Assembly (NCBI RefSeq): GCF_003628535.1
Contig: NZ_RBCI01000001.1
Location: 496,001 to 560,000 of the forward strand
Direction of reading: 5' to 3'
Source of the DNA: Flavisolibacter nicotianae
GTDB lineage: Bacteria > Bacteroidota > Bacteroidia > Chitinophagales > Chitinophagaceae
Length of the DNA stretch: 64,000 bases
Every line of letters starts with the position of its first letter. Position 1 is the stretch's first letter. A program made the translations under genes and the position numbers. A model generated the notes under the pieces. That model did not search any database, had not been told where the DNA came from, and saw only the letters and a list, made by a program, of their open reading frames with translations. Below, in pieces: positions 8,156 to 18,523 of this stretch.

Positions 8156-9964
8156 ATGACGCAGAAAGAATTCCAGGAAATTGCCGGTACGCTTCCGCAG
8201 GAGCCGGGCATTTACAAATACTACAACGAAGAAGGCGAGTTGCTTTACGTAGGTAAGGCAAAGAATATCCGCAAGCGGGTCAGTTCGTATTTCAACAAAT
8301 CCATCCACAGCTATAAAACCCACGAGCTGGTGCGACGCATCCGGCGCATCGAATTTACCATCGTACACACGGAGCAGGATGCATTTTTGCTGGAGAACTC
8401 GCTGATCAAACAATATCAGCCGCTCTTCAACATCAACCTCAAGGACGACAAAACCTATCCGTACATCGTCATCAAAAACGAGCCGTTTCCCCGGGTGTTC
8501 CTGACCCGGCAAAAAATCGACGACGGCTCGCAGTATTTCGGCCCGTATACATCCGTAGGCAAAGTGCGGGAATTGCTTGATTTCATTAAGCAGACCATCC
8601 CGCTGCGCACCTGCCCGCTCAACCTGACGCAGCGCAACATCGAAAAAGGCAAGTTCAAAGTTTGCCTGGAATTTCACCTGGGCAACTGCAAAGGTCCCTG
8701 CGAGGCGCTGCAGTCCGAACAGGATTACGACGAAAATATCCGCCAGATCAAAAACATCCTCAAGGGCAACCTCGGCGAGGTGATCCAGCATTTTAAAAAG
8801 GAGATGAAAGGCCTCGCTGAGTCGCTGGAATTTGAAAAAGCCGAAACCATCCGGAAAAAAATCACCTACCTGGAAAATTACCAGTCGCGGTCGATCGTGG
8901 TGAATACGTCGTTGAAAGACGTGGATGTGTTCAACATTGTAAAGGACACGGAGATTGCCTACGTGAATTACCTGATGGTGAACAACGGCGCCATCATCCA
9001 AACCAAAACCATCCGGGTGGAAACGCATCTCGACGAAACAGTTGAAGAAACTCTGGCTGCCGCCATCGGCCAGTTGCGCACCACGTTCAACAGCGAAGCA
9101 ACCGAAGTGGTGGTGCCATTCGAGATCGAGTACGAGGAGCTGGGCGTTGTGCTGACAGTGCCCAGGGCCGGTGATAAAAAGAAACTGCTCGACCTGTCGC
9201 AGAAGAATGCACAGTATTTCATCGACAGTGTGAAGAGCAAAGAGCAGATGCGGGCATTGAAGATGGATAAATCGGCCGTATTGCTTCAAATCCAAAGAGA
9301 CCTGCAACTGACTGCCGTACCGCAGCACATCGAATGTTTTGACAACTCCAATTTTCACGGCAGTTATCCTGTCTCGGCCATGGTGTGCTTCAAAAACGGA
9401 GAGCCCAGTAAAAAAGACTACCGCGTATTCAACGTAAAGACGGTGGAAGGTATTAACGATTTTGCCACGATGCGGGAAGCCGTTTACAGGCGATACAGGC
9501 GCCTGAAAACCGAAGGCGATCCTTTTCCGCAACTGGTGATCATCGACGGCGGAAAGGGCCAGTTGAGCGCCGCCTACGAAGCCATTGAAGAATTGAGTCT
9601 GCAGGGGCAAATGACCCTGGTGGGACTGGCCAAAAATGAAGAGGAAATTTTCTTTGTCGGCGACCAGGAATCGCTAAAACTTCCCTACGACAGCGAAAGC
9701 CACAAACTGATTCGCCGCATCCGCGATGAAGTACACCGGTACGGCCTGAACTTTCACCGCGAGAAACGCAGCAAGGGGACATTCAAAAATTCATTGCAGG
9801 ATATCAAGGGAATTGGCAGCACCACGGCCAACCTTCTTTTGAAAACTTTCCGCTCTGTCAACAATATCAAACAACAACCCGAATCCGAACTGGCAAGAGT
9901 GGTAGGAGTTTCGAAAGCAAGGATCATCAAAAGCCATTTTGAAAGCCCGGAAGAAGACGAATGA
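8156..9964 (+). CDS. uvrC: Excinuclease ABC subunit C
   Basis: The nuclease of UvrABC nucleotide excision repair, making the 3' and 5' incisions around a lesion. The 602-residue protein has all expected parts in order: the GIY-YIG nuclease domain at about residues 13-95 (GIYKYYNEEGELLYVGKAKNI), a cysteine-bearing segment near 165-185, a UVR/UvrB-contact motif at about 205-240 (ESLEFEKAETIRKKITYLE), the RNase H-like second nuclease at about 385-545 (ECFDNSNFHG and VIIDGGKGQL), and a C-terminal helix-hairpin-helix (LQDIKGIGSTTANLLLKTF). uvrA and uvrB are not in the window. Confidence 0.96.
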   Translation: MTQKEFQEIAGTLPQEPGIYKYYNEEGELLYVGKAKNIRKRVSSYFNKSIHSYKTHELVRRIRRIEFTIVHTEQDAFLLENSLIKQYQPLFNINLKDDKTYPYIVIKNEPFPRVFLTRQKIDDGSQYFGPYTSVGKVRELLDFIKQTIPLRTCPLNLTQRNIEKGKFKVCLEFHLGNCKGPCEALQSEQDYDENIRQIKNILKGNLGEVIQHFKKEMKGLAESLEFEKAETIRKKITYLENYQSRSIVVNTSLKDVDVFNIVKDTEIAYVNYLMVNNGAIIQTKTIRVETHLDETVEETLAAAIGQLRTTFNSEATEVVVPFEIEYEELGVVLTVPRAGDKKKLLDLSQKNAQYFIDSVKSKEQMRALKMDKSAVLLQIQRDLQLTAVPQHIECFDNSNFHGSYPVSAMVCFKNGEPSKKDYRVFNVKTVEGINDFATMREAVYRRYRRLKTEGDPFPQLVIIDGGKGQLSAAYEAIEELSLQGQMTLVGLAKNEEEIFFVGDQESLKLPYDSESHKLIRRIRDEVHRYGLNFHREKRSKGTFKNSLQDIKGIGSTTANLLLKTFRSVNNIKQQPESELARVVGVSKARIIKSHFESPEEDE

Positions 9965-10492
9965 ACAGCGGAACAGGAATGAAGGATGGAGAAGGAACCT
10001 TCTCTGCTTATCCTTGTGTTTGAACAGCAGTTTGCCTCTAAGTTGAGCCGAACACTTCATCAGTTGAAATTATTGTTCGTCTGTTCTGCCGTTTAAAAAG
10101 AAAAAGGGCTGGATAGAAATCCTGCCCCGTTTTAAAATCCAATATCCTATGAAAAACCGAGGTAAAAATACAAACTTCGGCTACTTTTCCTACACGTACT
10201 TTCCACATTTTTTATCAGACACAAAGTGATTTTTGCGTTTGCCCCTTCCCGCATGATTGTAAGCAACCGCGTAGCATGATGGATCGCAATTTACGTTACC
10301 GGGATCGCTGCTACGAAGACGCTTCCAAGAAGATAATGCTGGTATTCAGTTGATGGATGACAGAAGACAGCAAATAAAAAGCAATGCTTTTCTCTGGCGC
10401 ATGTTGTTTAATCCTGATGATAGCTTGGTGGAAGAAATAAAAAAAATCCTGTCTTTCGACAGGATTTTTTTTATGCGAAACAAGTTTGTTCA
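9965..10492. other. Gene-free stretch between uvrC and gldN
   Basis: No convincing gene in 528 bases. It holds a short G+C hairpin around 10108-10133 that could be a weak uvrC terminator, and a 26-codon frame at 10149 that starts with ATG but has no other support. The gldN terminator occupies the right end. Confidence 0.5.
10437..10472 (-). terminator. Terminator of the gldKLMN operon
   Basis: A perfect stem aatcctgtc/gacaggatt with a TTTC loop (plus strand) is flanked by A and T runs on both sides; on the minus strand it lies about 20 bases after the gldN stop. Confidence 0.85.
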
Positions 10493-11515
10493 TTAATATG
10501 ACCAAAGGTCCTGCTCGTAGTTGAAAATGCGCTCTTTGATGTTCTCTCCTTCCAGGAGGGCAAGGATCGGATCCTTGATCATCTGGCGGATGGTTTTGTT
10601 ACCCGGGTTATCAAGCGTCGACTTGGTGATATACGAAGCAAACATTCTGGCTTCGAACAATTCTTCCCAGGTCATACGGCCATACCCAAGGTTTTTCGGA
10701 TTGTACACCTCGTAGCGTGCCAGGGTCTTGCGCAGGTCGGGATAGTACACCCAGAACAGAACTTCCGATTGCGTGGCCTTACCCCGCTGCACTTCCCGCA
10801 CCGGTGCAATACCGATGATGCGGCAAACCATGCGGCTCGACTCACGGTCAAACACCCACTCTTCTTTCATCCGGAGCTTGGTGATCGTCTTCGGGTCAAA
10901 AGCGGCTTTCGTGACCACATATTTCAGGATCTGGTTGGGATTTGCAGGGTTTACAACCGGCGTCGTATCGGCCGGACCGCCCTGTGTTTTTGCTTCCAGG
11001 TCGGTAGCCGTATAAGGCGTCGTGAAACGGTCATCGGCAAAAGCCACAACTGAATCTTTTTTCAGGGCATCGAGCAGGATGTTCATGAACATCTGGCTGC
11101 CGTTATCATCTTCTGCTTCGTAGCGGAAGGTCTGATTCATCTTTTCCCGCAGATCCAGTTCACGCCAAACCTTTTCGGAGAACAAGGCATCATCCCAGCG
11201 CAGGTGTTCATACGGCAGCGGCGTTCGTTCGTTGATAAAGCTTTTATCAACAATCCCGTCGTTGCGCAATGATTTCTTGACAATGTTCGGACCTGTGCCG
11301 GTGTCCGACTCAATGGGAACATTTCCATATGGATTGTATCCCGATGGCGGACGTGAATTGTTGTTCTGCTGCTGCGTTTGATCTTCTGTTCCCGTTGGCG
11401 GCGGGGCCGTCTGGCCTCTCCGTCTGCCGGCACGCTGGGCGTCTGCGGACGTTGCCAAAAGGGTCAGCGTCAAAGAAAACAAGCAGAATTTTATGAAACG
11501 GCTCCTCATGCTCAT
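10493..11515 (-). CDS. gldN: Type IX secretion/gliding protein GldN
   Basis: Periplasmic component of the type IX secretion system that forms a ring with GldK at the outer membrane. The 340-residue protein begins with a signal peptide (FIKFCLFSLTLTLLATSADAQ) followed by a Gln/Pro/Gly-rich stretch, then the conserved body with 'DDALFSEKVWRELDLREKMN', 'LRMKEEWVFDRESSRMVCRIIGIAPV' and 'LGYGRMTWEELFEARMFASYIT'. It is the last gene of the operon, starting two bases after the gldM stop. A second in-frame ATG two codons in cannot be excluded as the start. Confidence 0.95.
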   Translation of the reverse strand: MSMRSRFIKFCLFSLTLTLLATSADAQRAGRRRGQTAPPPTGTEDQTQQQNNNSRPPSGYNPYGNVPIESDTGTGPNIVKKSLRNDGIVDKSFINERTPLPYEHLRWDDALFSEKVWRELDLREKMNQTFRYEAEDDNGSQMFMNILLDALKKDSVVAFADDRFTTPYTATDLEAKTQGGPADTTPVVNPANPNQILKYVVTKAAFDPKTITKLRMKEEWVFDRESSRMVCRIIGIAPVREVQRGKATQSEVLFWVYYPDLRKTLARYEVYNPKNLGYGRMTWEELFEARMFASYITKSTLDNPGNKTIRQMIKDPILALLEGENIKERIFNYEQDLWSY

Positions 11516-11517
11516 GC

Positions 11518-13059
11518 TTATTTAATGTAATAGACTAATGAAGGAATTTTAAATGTGCGGCCATCCGGACCTTTTGCACGCAAACCGTCAACGGTCACTG
11601 TACGGCCAGGCTTTGCATACTGGTTGATGATCTGCTTGGCTCTGGAGTTGAAATACACGCCCTGTACATCAGCGGTTTCAATATCACCCTCGTCGTTGTC
11701 AACGCTGATGCTGTAGCTTACCACATCATATTGAATATCGAAGGGGAAATCCTTGATATAGGCACCCACACCGGCTTGCGCACGGAAGGCACCGGCGTTC
11801 ACATTGTCACCGGATGCAAAGCCACCCACCGTACCAACCGGTGCAGGAATGGGACGTACGCGGAAGCGGGAAGAACCAGCCACCTTTCCGTCTACACTTA
11901 CGGTAATGATGCAATCCTCAGTTGGCGAGCTTACGCGGACATTGTATTTACCGGCACCGATCTTGGAGATGGCACCACCGCCACCACTGATGGAAACGGC
12001 TACTTTGTCATCGCCACCGCCGGATGCGGCAACAGACACAGGGTTGTCAACACCAATGTAAAGCACGTTCATTTTATCAAGGGCGATCGATGCATTCGAC
12101 TGGCCTACGGTATACTCAACGTTGAATGTACGGGTCTGGGCTTTGCCATCCTGGTCGGTAAAGGAAACTGTAACCGGAACGCTGTGGTTACCGATGGTTC
12201 CGGCCGCTACTTTGTAAACCGCCATACCTTTTTCGTTCAGCGACACATTTGAACCGCCGATTGAAATCGTTGGCAGTTTTGATTTACTGAATGCACCCAA
12301 ACCTGCGGTGATTTCCAAATCCTGTCCCGGCATCAGGTATTTGGAGTTTTGACCAACGATGGCTTCGAAGGCATCGAAGATCACCTCTACTTTACCAACT
12401 TGCTCGTGGAGGTGGGAGATCACACGGTTTTCCGTTGTTTTTACGTCGTTTTCGAATTTGCGCAAAATGGTCAACGCAGCCACTGTCGGCACCATGTGGA
12501 AGTACGCGTCTTCCCATGTTTTGTTACCGCCTTTCAGGTTACGCGGCATGGAAGGATCTACCTGCAGGCTTTTTTCAAATTCGGCTTTTTTATCCGGTGC
12601 TACCAGGTTCACCATAGCGGCACGGTAGGCAGCCAGCTTTTGCTGGAGTTCCTTACCCTTGCCCTCCTTAATCATGATGCGGGTAGGAATATCCTGGTTG
12701 TCCTCTTTGTAGGTCGAGTCCTTTTTACGGGCAGGATCAAAATCAGCTGCCTTCAGGATCTCGTTCCGCAACTTTTCGATATCGTTATACAAGGCCGAAG
12801 TAAGCTGCTGCGCTTGTTGCGCTTTGGGATACCAGATTTCTGCTTTGGCCTTGCTAGTGGGGTCAGACAGTTTGTTCCGGAATGACTCCATGATATTTTC
12901 CGTCGAAATATTAACGGTGTTATTGGTTTTATCTAGGCTATTGTCCACAGTTTTAAACGCATTCAGAATCTCAGCCGAGACGTTCAGTGCCAACAGGGCT
13001 GTTAGCACCAGGTACATCAGGTTGATCATCTTCTGCCGTGGCTCTTTGGGAAGTGCCAT
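11518..13059 (-). CDS. gldM: Type IX secretion/gliding motor protein GldM
   Basis: Inner-membrane protein with one N-terminal membrane helix (about residues 10-30, INLMYLVLTALLALNVSAEI) and a long periplasmic part. With GldL it forms the proton-driven motor of type IX secretion and gliding. The 513-residue length is usual. The periplasmic region carries the family's helical first domain (about 35-220) and then beta-rich domains (ITAGLGAFSKSKLP; ISGGGGAISKIGAGKYNVRV; TVGGFASGDNVNAGAFRAQ). It lies 66 bases after gldL. Confidence 0.95.
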   Translation of the reverse strand: MALPKEPRQKMINLMYLVLTALLALNVSAEILNAFKTVDNSLDKTNNTVNISTENIMESFRNKLSDPTSKAKAEIWYPKAQQAQQLTSALYNDIEKLRNEILKAADFDPARKKDSTYKEDNQDIPTRIMIKEGKGKELQQKLAAYRAAMVNLVAPDKKAEFEKSLQVDPSMPRNLKGGNKTWEDAYFHMVPTVAALTILRKFENDVKTTENRVISHLHEQVGKVEVIFDAFEAIVGQNSKYLMPGQDLEITAGLGAFSKSKLPTISIGGSNVSLNEKGMAVYKVAAGTIGNHSVPVTVSFTDQDGKAQTRTFNVEYTVGQSNASIALDKMNVLYIGVDNPVSVAASGGGDDKVAVSISGGGGAISKIGAGKYNVRVSSPTEDCIITVSVDGKVAGSSRFRVRPIPAPVGTVGGFASGDNVNAGAFRAQAGVGAYIKDFPFDIQYDVVSYSISVDNDEGDIETADVQGVYFNSRAKQIINQYAKPGRTVTVDGLRAKGPDGRTFKIPSLVYYIK

Positions 13060-13125
13060 AAGTTATTTTGGATTTTCTGTTTTACTTATTTGTTTGTCTT
13101 TTCGATTTTTCCGATCCGTATGGGC

Positions 13126-13896
13126 TTATCGTCCCTGCATGGCGGTAAGCATGTTACCATAGATGCCGTTCAGGCGACCCAGGTTGCCAGCCAGCGAGGT
13201 AATCTGCTCCTGCACTTTCTTGGCGTCATCGGCGCTGTTGGTCATAACCGAAGCGGTTTCAGCCAGCTTGCCGTAGAAGCCGTTCAATGCTTTCAGGTGG
13301 TTGTTGCTTTCCTGCAGTTCCAGTTCATAGATGGTGTTCAGCGAAGAAAGGTTTTTGGTCAGCACCTGGATTTGATCGTGGAAAAGACGGGCACCGTCGG
13401 AGGCGGCATTAAAGGCACCAACAGAGTTGGCCGCATTTACATAGGCGTCTTTTACCTGTGTCAATGCAGTGGTTACTTCCCTTGTTTTCTTTGTATAGTC
13501 ACCGGTGGCGGCTACCACGTCGGTAATGTCATTCATGTTCGAGATCGTGGTGTTGAGCTTTTTAAAGCCTTCGCTCAGGCGGTTCAGGTTGGCCGGAGTG
13601 ATATCGGCTTCCAGCAGGGCCTTGTCCATCTGGCCCAAAACGCGGCCTTGCGGGGTCATGGTTTCCACGACGGCTTCTTCGCGGTGCGAGTTGTCTTTCA
13701 CTGCCGGGAAGATGAGGTACAATACACCGTAAAGCGCAAAGATGGCGGCTTCTGTTGTCAAACCAATCCAAAGCCATGTTTCGGCGTCGGGAGCATGGGT
13801 AATTTTGCGAAGGGCACCCCAGATTACCAGAGAGGCACCGAAAGAAACGGCTACGTCTACGTATTTACTAATTTTTGGAGGAATAGCAGCTGCCAT
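13126..13896 (-). CDS. gldL: Type IX secretion/gliding motor protein GldL
   Basis: Inner-membrane motor stator partner of GldM. The 256-residue protein has two closely spaced membrane helices, about residues 9-27 (VDVAVSFGASLVIWGAL) and 40-60 (WLWIGLTTEAAIFALYGVLYL), with a glutamate (Glu49) in the second that matches the membrane-embedded acidic residue proposed to take part in proton flow. The rest is cytoplasmic and predicted to be largely helical/coiled. It is the second gene of the operon, 104 bases after gldK. Confidence 0.95.
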   Translation of the reverse strand: MAAAIPPKISKYVDVAVSFGASLVIWGALRKITHAPDAETWLWIGLTTEAAIFALYGVLYLIFPAVKDNSHREEAVVETMTPQGRVLGQMDKALLEADITPANLNRLSEGFKKLNTTISNMNDITDVVAATGDYTKKTREVTTALTQVKDAYVNAANSVGAFNAASDGARLFHDQIQVLTKNLSSLNTIYELELQESNNHLKALNGFYGKLAETASVMTNSADDAKKVQEQITSLAGNLGRLNGIYGNMLTAMQGR

Positions 13897-14000
13897 AATT
13901 TACTTGTTTTTAATGGTTGATATTTAGATTTTAAAACTGAAAAAAACAAAAGGAAAAGAGGCACAATCGCCTCGTTATTGTCAGGTTTTGAGTGGTGAAC

Positions 14001-15299
14001 TTATTTACGGCGACCTGTTGAAGAAGCCGGCAAATCGATAACAGTACGGAAACCAATGTAGGATTTTGTCGAGTCCTGGTACTCGTAGGTACGGGTACCG
14101 GTTTGCAGATAATAGCCTACATCTTTCCAGCTACCGCCACGCAGCACTTTGCGCTTCATCTTGGGAGGATCGCTGTCTTTGGCATTGAACCGAACGTCAG
14201 GGTTCATGTCGTGTTGGAATGTGTACGAACCTTCGTAGTAAATAGAAGAAGTCCACTCGGCCACGTTTCCGGCCATATTGTACAGGCCAAAGTCGTTGGG
14301 CCAGTAGGCATCGGCACGGACAGTGTAGAAACCGCCATCCTCGGGATAGTTACCACGGCCAGGTTTGAAGTTGGCCAGCAGACAGCCTTTTTTATTGCGC
14401 AGGTAATAGTTACCCCAGGGGAACATGGATTGCGAACGGCCGCCACGGGCAGCGTATTCCCATTGGGCTTCTGTCGGCAGGCGGAAGTCGGATTCCTGCA
14501 CCCTGTTTTTAGAGTCGAGATAGCTGTTCAGGTATTGCGTTCTCCAGTTACAGAAGGCCTCGGCCATTTTCCAGTTCACCCCTACCACCGGGTAATTCCC
14601 AAAGGCCGGGTGAGAGAAATAGCGTTTGGTCATCGGCTCGTTGTACGAATACGAAAAGTCACGCATCCAAACCAGGGTATCGGGATAAACCGAAACCGGG
14701 AAACGCTCGATGAACTGTGAACGGGGTTTGCCGGCATTTTCTCTTTTGGCGGCCTCTTTCAGGTCAAAGCGCTCAACTTGGTAAACAATCTTGGAAGGAT
14801 CCAATTCTTTTTTACCACGGATACGGTCCGGCTCCGGGATAATCATGTCGTTGAGCTGCTCTACTACTTTCGGATCGTTCCATTTCAACGTGCGCATTTT
14901 GGCAAAGTCTACTGTTTCGGAACCATCCTGGTTTTGCTTTACATACGGTGCACCCAGTTTTTTGGCTGCAACAGAGTCGCGAACCCAGTAAATAAACTGA
15001 CGATATTCATTGTTGGTGATTTCAGTGGCATCCATCCAGAAACCGCTAATAGAAACAGAACGGTTACGGGCACTGAAAGCATAAGCAGGATCTTCATCGC
15101 TGGGACCCATGTGGAAAGTTCCCTGCGGGATATAGACCATGCCGGGTGGCTTGGGAAGAATGTAGCGGCTTCCTGGTGCAATTCCATGCACCTGGCCATC
15201 GTTCGGAAGGCCACCGCCTTTGTCTTTTTTCCCAAGGATGCCGCAGCTAGCCAAGGATAACGCCGAAAGGGCGATCAGGGTGTAGTAGTGGTTTTTCAT
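14001..15299 (-). CDS. gldK: Type IX secretion lipoprotein GldK
   Basis: Outer-membrane-associated lipoprotein that partners GldN in the type IX secretion ring. The 432-residue product has a lipoprotein signal ending LSLASCG (Cys19) and a formylglycine-generating-enzyme-like (SUMF1) domain: MVYIPQGTFHMG, MDATEITNNEYRQF, FRLPTEAQWEYAARGG, NMAGNVAEWTSS, VLRGGSWKD and YIGFRTV. No enzymatic role is implied. The start at 15299 begins the signal peptide (an ATG two codons earlier is equally possible); a far upstream in-frame ATG lies outside the promoter and is rejected. Confidence 0.95.
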   Translation of the reverse strand: MKNHYYTLIALSALSLASCGILGKKDKGGGLPNDGQVHGIAPGSRYILPKPPGMVYIPQGTFHMGPSDEDPAYAFSARNRSVSISGFWMDATEITNNEYRQFIYWVRDSVAAKKLGAPYVKQNQDGSETVDFAKMRTLKWNDPKVVEQLNDMIIPEPDRIRGKKELDPSKIVYQVERFDLKEAAKRENAGKPRSQFIERFPVSVYPDTLVWMRDFSYSYNEPMTKRYFSHPAFGNYPVVGVNWKMAEAFCNWRTQYLNSYLDSKNRVQESDFRLPTEAQWEYAARGGRSQSMFPWGNYYLRNKKGCLLANFKPGRGNYPEDGGFYTVRADAYWPNDFGLYNMAGNVAEWTSSIYYEGSYTFQHDMNPDVRFNAKDSDPPKMKRKVLRGGSWKDVGYYLQTGTRTYEYQDSTKSYIGFRTVIDLPASSTGRRK

Positions 15300-15321
15300 A
15301 TTCATAATCCGGGGTAAAGGA

Positions 15322-15355
15322 CAAAAATAGCGTTTTGCTTTTAAGGACATGGCAA
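15322..15355 (-). promoter_or_regulatory. Promoter of the gldKLMN operon
   Basis: The minus strand reads TTG (15353-15355), 23 bases, then TATTTTTG (15322-15329), matching the Bacteroidota vegetative promoter. The predicted start point is about 10-15 bases upstream of the gldK start codon. Confidence 0.6.
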
Positions 15356-15452
15356 GGTTAAATAGTTTTTTTCTCATTTCCAATAGTCAAAATCTTGTCT
15401 TGACGTAAAAACAGAAACGGACGAAGATGGGGAATATTGTATAAGTCTTAAA

Positions 15453-17483
15453 TTATTTGATAGATAACTGGTTCAGAGCTTCCGGGAGCGTATTTACCGG
15501 TTGTTTGCACACGTAATTCCTGCACAAAAAAATGTGGGTTCTACCCTGCTCTTTTTTTTGGGCAAGGAGGGGATATCGGGGCTGCTCGTCAGGCGAGGCC
15601 ATCACCATCGCATGCGGAACGGATGTTTGTAAAAAATCAAGCAAATACGCCTTGTAATCGGGGCCGACAATGGCCAATTCGGCTGTTCCGTTCAAATTCT
15701 CGTAGAGCAGGGAAAGCCAAACCCCAAAGGACGTGGGGTATTTGACCGGGAGTTCACCCATGGCCCGTACCATGTTTCCGGCTCTTTCCCGCCAGTCCGG
15801 GCGGTCGAGCAGGATGCCGAGCCGGTGGAGATTAAACGCCATGACGGAATTGCCGGAGGGAGTGGCGCCATCGTAAATCTCTTTTTTACGCAGGAGGATA
15901 TCGGCCTGTCCGGCTGCAGTGTAAAAGAAAAAAGGCGAAGCATCGTCCGCAAATTTCTCCCAGGCAATGGCTGTGAGTTCCGCGGCCTTATCGAGATAGG
16001 TATAATTGGCAGTGACTTGCGCCAGCTCAAGAAGAGCGGCCACCAGAAAGGCATAGTCGTCCAGAAAAGGCGGGTGCTTTGCCTGTCCTTCCTTCCAACT
16101 GTGATGCAGTTCTGCGAACGATGCGCCGAACGCAGACAGCAGGAAAGCCATATTTCGCTCGGCCACGACTTTGTAATGCGCATTCCCGGTGGCCGCAAAG
16201 GCGTTGCTGTAAGCGGCGTTCATCAGGGCATTCCAGTTGAGCAATTGTTTGTCGTCAAGCAAGGGCCGCACCCGTTTGCGCCGTTCCTGCAACAAAATCC
16301 GCTTGCCATCGGCAATCACCTGCGCCAGCATTTCTTCGTCCAGGTTATTTTGGCGGGCAAAGTCTTTTAGCGGACGTTTGATCCACGGAATGTTTCTTCC
16401 CTCCCAATTGCCCTGCGGCGTAATGTCGAAATAGTCGCAGAACAGCGCTGCCTCGCTCCCCAGCGCCTGGGTCACTTCATCGAACTGCCAGACATAAAAT
16501 TTCCCCTCTTCGCCTTCACTGTCGGCATCCAGTGCACTGTAAAAGCCGCCTTCCGGATGCAGCAGTTCCCGTTCCACAAAAGCAAGGGTTTCGTCCATCA
16601 CCTGCCGGTAGGTTTCGTTTTTTGTCAGCCGGTAGGCATTGGCCAGGGAAGAAACAAGGAGCGCATTGTCGTAAAGCATCTTCTCAAAATGCGGCACCAG
16701 CCATTCCGTATCAGTTGAATAGCGGGCAAAGCCGCCGCCGATCTGATCGTAAATGCCGCCCTGGAGCATTTTATCAAGACTGAAAAGCGACTGCTGCAAC
16801 GCTTCATCATTCCTGGTCAAATGTGTGTATGCCAGTAAGAAATTAATGGTAAAGGTTTGCGGAAACTTGGGTGCCCGCCCAAAGCCACCCCATTCCCGGT
16901 CGGCCGTCTTCATGATGGCTGTAAAAGCCTGGTCGATTTTGTCGGCGGTCAGTGGTGCGCCGGTGGCCAAAACGCCAAAGGCATTGGAGACCATCAGATG
17001 CTCCGTCAGGTTTTGCGCCTGCCCGTTGATCTCGTCACGCTTTTCTTTGAAGGATTGAGCCACGGCCTGCAGCACTTCGGTCCAGGAAGCACGGTTAAAG
17101 GCCCGCCGGGGCGGAAAATAGGTACCGCCATAAAAAGGCTTTCCATCGGGGGTTAAAAATACGTTCAGGGGCCAGCCGCCACTTCCGGTCATGGCCTGCA
17201 CAGCATCCATGTAAATGTGGTCTACATCGGGTCGTTCTTCGCGGTCGACCTTGATGTTGATGAAGTGGTCGTTCATCAGGGAAGCCACCTCTTCATTTTC
17301 AAAACTTTCCCGTTCCATCACATGGCACCAGTGACAGGCCGCGTAACCAATGCTGACCAAAATAGGCTTGTCTTCTTCTTTGGCGCGGCGCAGGGCTTCT
17401 TCCCCCCATGGGTACCAGTCGACGGGATTGTGCGCATGCTGGAGCAAATACGGGCTGGTTTCGTTGCGTAATCTGTTGGCCAT
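15453..17483 (-). CDS. Thioredoxin-fold / six-hairpin-like protein (YyaL/SPATA20 family)
   Basis: A 676-residue protein of the DUF255 family. Residues 1-165 form a thioredoxin-like domain with [13 protein letters not shown], the CxxC motif in [10 protein letters not shown] (about 49-58) and [14 protein letters not shown]; the remaining 500 residues resemble an (alpha/alpha)6 barrel ([40 protein letters not shown]). The family is widespread and conserved, but the substrate and reaction are unknown. It appears monocistronic, 70 bases upstream of gldK's far end and on the same strand. Confidence 0.88.
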   Translation of the reverse strand: MANRLRNETSPYLLQHAHNPVDWYPWGEEALRRAKEEDKPILVSIGYAACHWCHVMERESFENEEVASLMNDHFINIKVDREERPDVDHIYMDAVQAMTGSGGWPLNVFLTPDGKPFYGGTYFPPRRAFNRASWTEVLQAVAQSFKEKRDEINGQAQNLTEHLMVSNAFGVLATGAPLTADKIDQAFTAIMKTADREWGGFGRAPKFPQTFTINFLLAYTHLTRNDEALQQSLFSLDKMLQGGIYDQIGGGFARYSTDTEWLVPHFEKMLYDNALLVSSLANAYRLTKNETYRQVMDETLAFVERELLHPEGGFYSALDADSEGEEGKFYVWQFDEVTQALGSEAALFCDYFDITPQGNWEGRNIPWIKRPLKDFARQNNLDEEMLAQVIADGKRILLQERRKRVRPLLDDKQLLNWNALMNAAYSNAFAATGNAHYKVVAERNMAFLLSAFGASFAELHHSWKEGQAKHPPFLDDYAFLVAALLELAQVTANYTYLDKAAELTAIAWEKFADDASPFFFYTAAGQADILLRKKEIYDGATPSGNSVMAFNLHRLGILLDRPDWRERAGNMVRAMGELPVKYPTSFGVWLSLLYENLNGTAELAIVGPDYKAYLLDFLQTSVPHAMVMASPDEQPRYPLLAQKKEQGRTHIFLCRNYVCKQPVNTLPEALNQLSIK

Positions 17484-17645
17484 GACAAAAATGTGCTAAT
17501 GTGATAATTCGATAATGGGATAATTGGATCAACAAGAGAGTCAAATAAATTTTGCGCCAAACAGCTCCTGTGAAAGCCTTTAACCGCTATCCACCGGAAT
17601 AGAACATCTGCCCTAATTCATTTAAGATCCTGCTAATCCGCGGTT

Positions 17646-17669
17646 AAAAAAAATCCCGCCGAAGCGGGA
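17646..17669 (-). terminator. Terminator of the Omp85/DUF4271/HemD-like operon
   Basis: The minus strand forms a tcccgc/gcggga stem with a four-base loop, followed by eight T. It lies 26 bases after the stop of the HemD-like gene. Confidence 0.75.
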
Positions 17670-17694
17670 CAACCTTTTTGTTTAGGCAAGCAGG

Positions 17695-18495
17695 CTATTT
17701 TTTGGGTACGTGAGCCGCAAGGTATTTTTCCAGGGCAGCCACCATTGATGGTGCCTGCGGCTGCGGTGCTTTAATCTCCAGTTTCAGGCCGGCTTCTTCC
17801 ACCGCCTTCGAGGTATTGTTGCCAAAAGCACCAATGATGGTACCGTTCTGTTTGAATTGCGGCACATTGTCAAAAAGGCTTTTTACGCCACTGGGTGTAA
17901 AAAAGCAAATCACATCGAATTCGGTCTTTGTCAGGATTTCCTTTACGTCGTTGCTGACGGTACGGTACATGAAAGCCAGCGAAAAGTCGCAGCTGTTGGT
18001 TTTCAACCAGCCGGTGATTTCGCTGTCCTGCTGGTTCTCGGAGCACACATAAAGGAACTTTTCGTTGTTTTTGTGCTTGTTGATGACATCGAACAGGCTT
18101 TTGTTACTGCCATCGGCGCCGTAGAAAACCTTGCGCTTGCGATAAAGAATGAACTTCTGCAGGTAGAGCGCAACCGCCTCCGTGATACAGAAATACTTGG
18201 TGTCCTGCGAAACAGAAACCTTCATCTCCTCGCAAACCCGGAAAAAATGATCGATGGCATTGCGGCTCGTGAGGATCACGGCCGAATGGGCAGCAATATC
18301 TATCTTCTGCTTCCGGAATTCTTTGGCTGAAATGGGTTCAAGCCGGATAAAAGGCTGAAACGCCAACTGCACGCCGTATTTGCGCTCCAAATCAAAATAA
18401 GGCGACTTATCGCTTTCCGGCCTGGGTTGGGTAATGAGTACTTGTTTTGTGCTTTGGGCCTCTTTGGCGGCCTTCGCCCCTGTGTGTTTTACCAT
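17695..18495 (-). CDS. HemD-like (uroporphyrinogen-III synthase family) protein, divergent copy
   Basis: A 266-residue protein with the two-lobed HemD fold: VLITQPRPESDKSPYFDLERK at the start of lobe 1, AVILTSRNAIDHFF (the family's 'TSxNAV' turn) at about 91-105, FLYVCSENQQDSE in lobe 2, VICFFTPSGVKSLF (the 'FTSPSAV'-like turn) at about 193-206, and IGAFGNNTSKAVEEAGL. It could make uroporphyrinogen III, but the haem cluster 12 kb away carries its own hemD. This copy is the last gene of an envelope operon after an Omp85 protein and a DUF4271 membrane protein. Whether it is catalytic is open; family membership is fairly sure. Confidence 0.75.
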   Translation of the reverse strand: MVKHTGAKAAKEAQSTKQVLITQPRPESDKSPYFDLERKYGVQLAFQPFIRLEPISAKEFRKQKIDIAAHSAVILTSRNAIDHFFRVCEEMKVSVSQDTKYFCITEAVALYLQKFILYRKRKVFYGADGSNKSLFDVINKHKNNEKFLYVCSENQQDSEITGWLKTNSCDFSLAFMYRTVSNDVKEILTKTEFDVICFFTPSGVKSLFDNVPQFKQNGTIIGAFGNNTSKAVEEAGLKLEIKAPQPQAPSMVAALEKYLAAHVPKK

Positions 18496-18523
18496 AGTGT
18501 GGCTCGACTAACGTTGAGCAAAA

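Noticed and set aside
8063-9610. 515-codon open frame on the minus strand opposite uvrC
   Set aside because: It is a frame shadow of uvrC with phenylalanine/histidine/glutamine-rich composition and no family motif.
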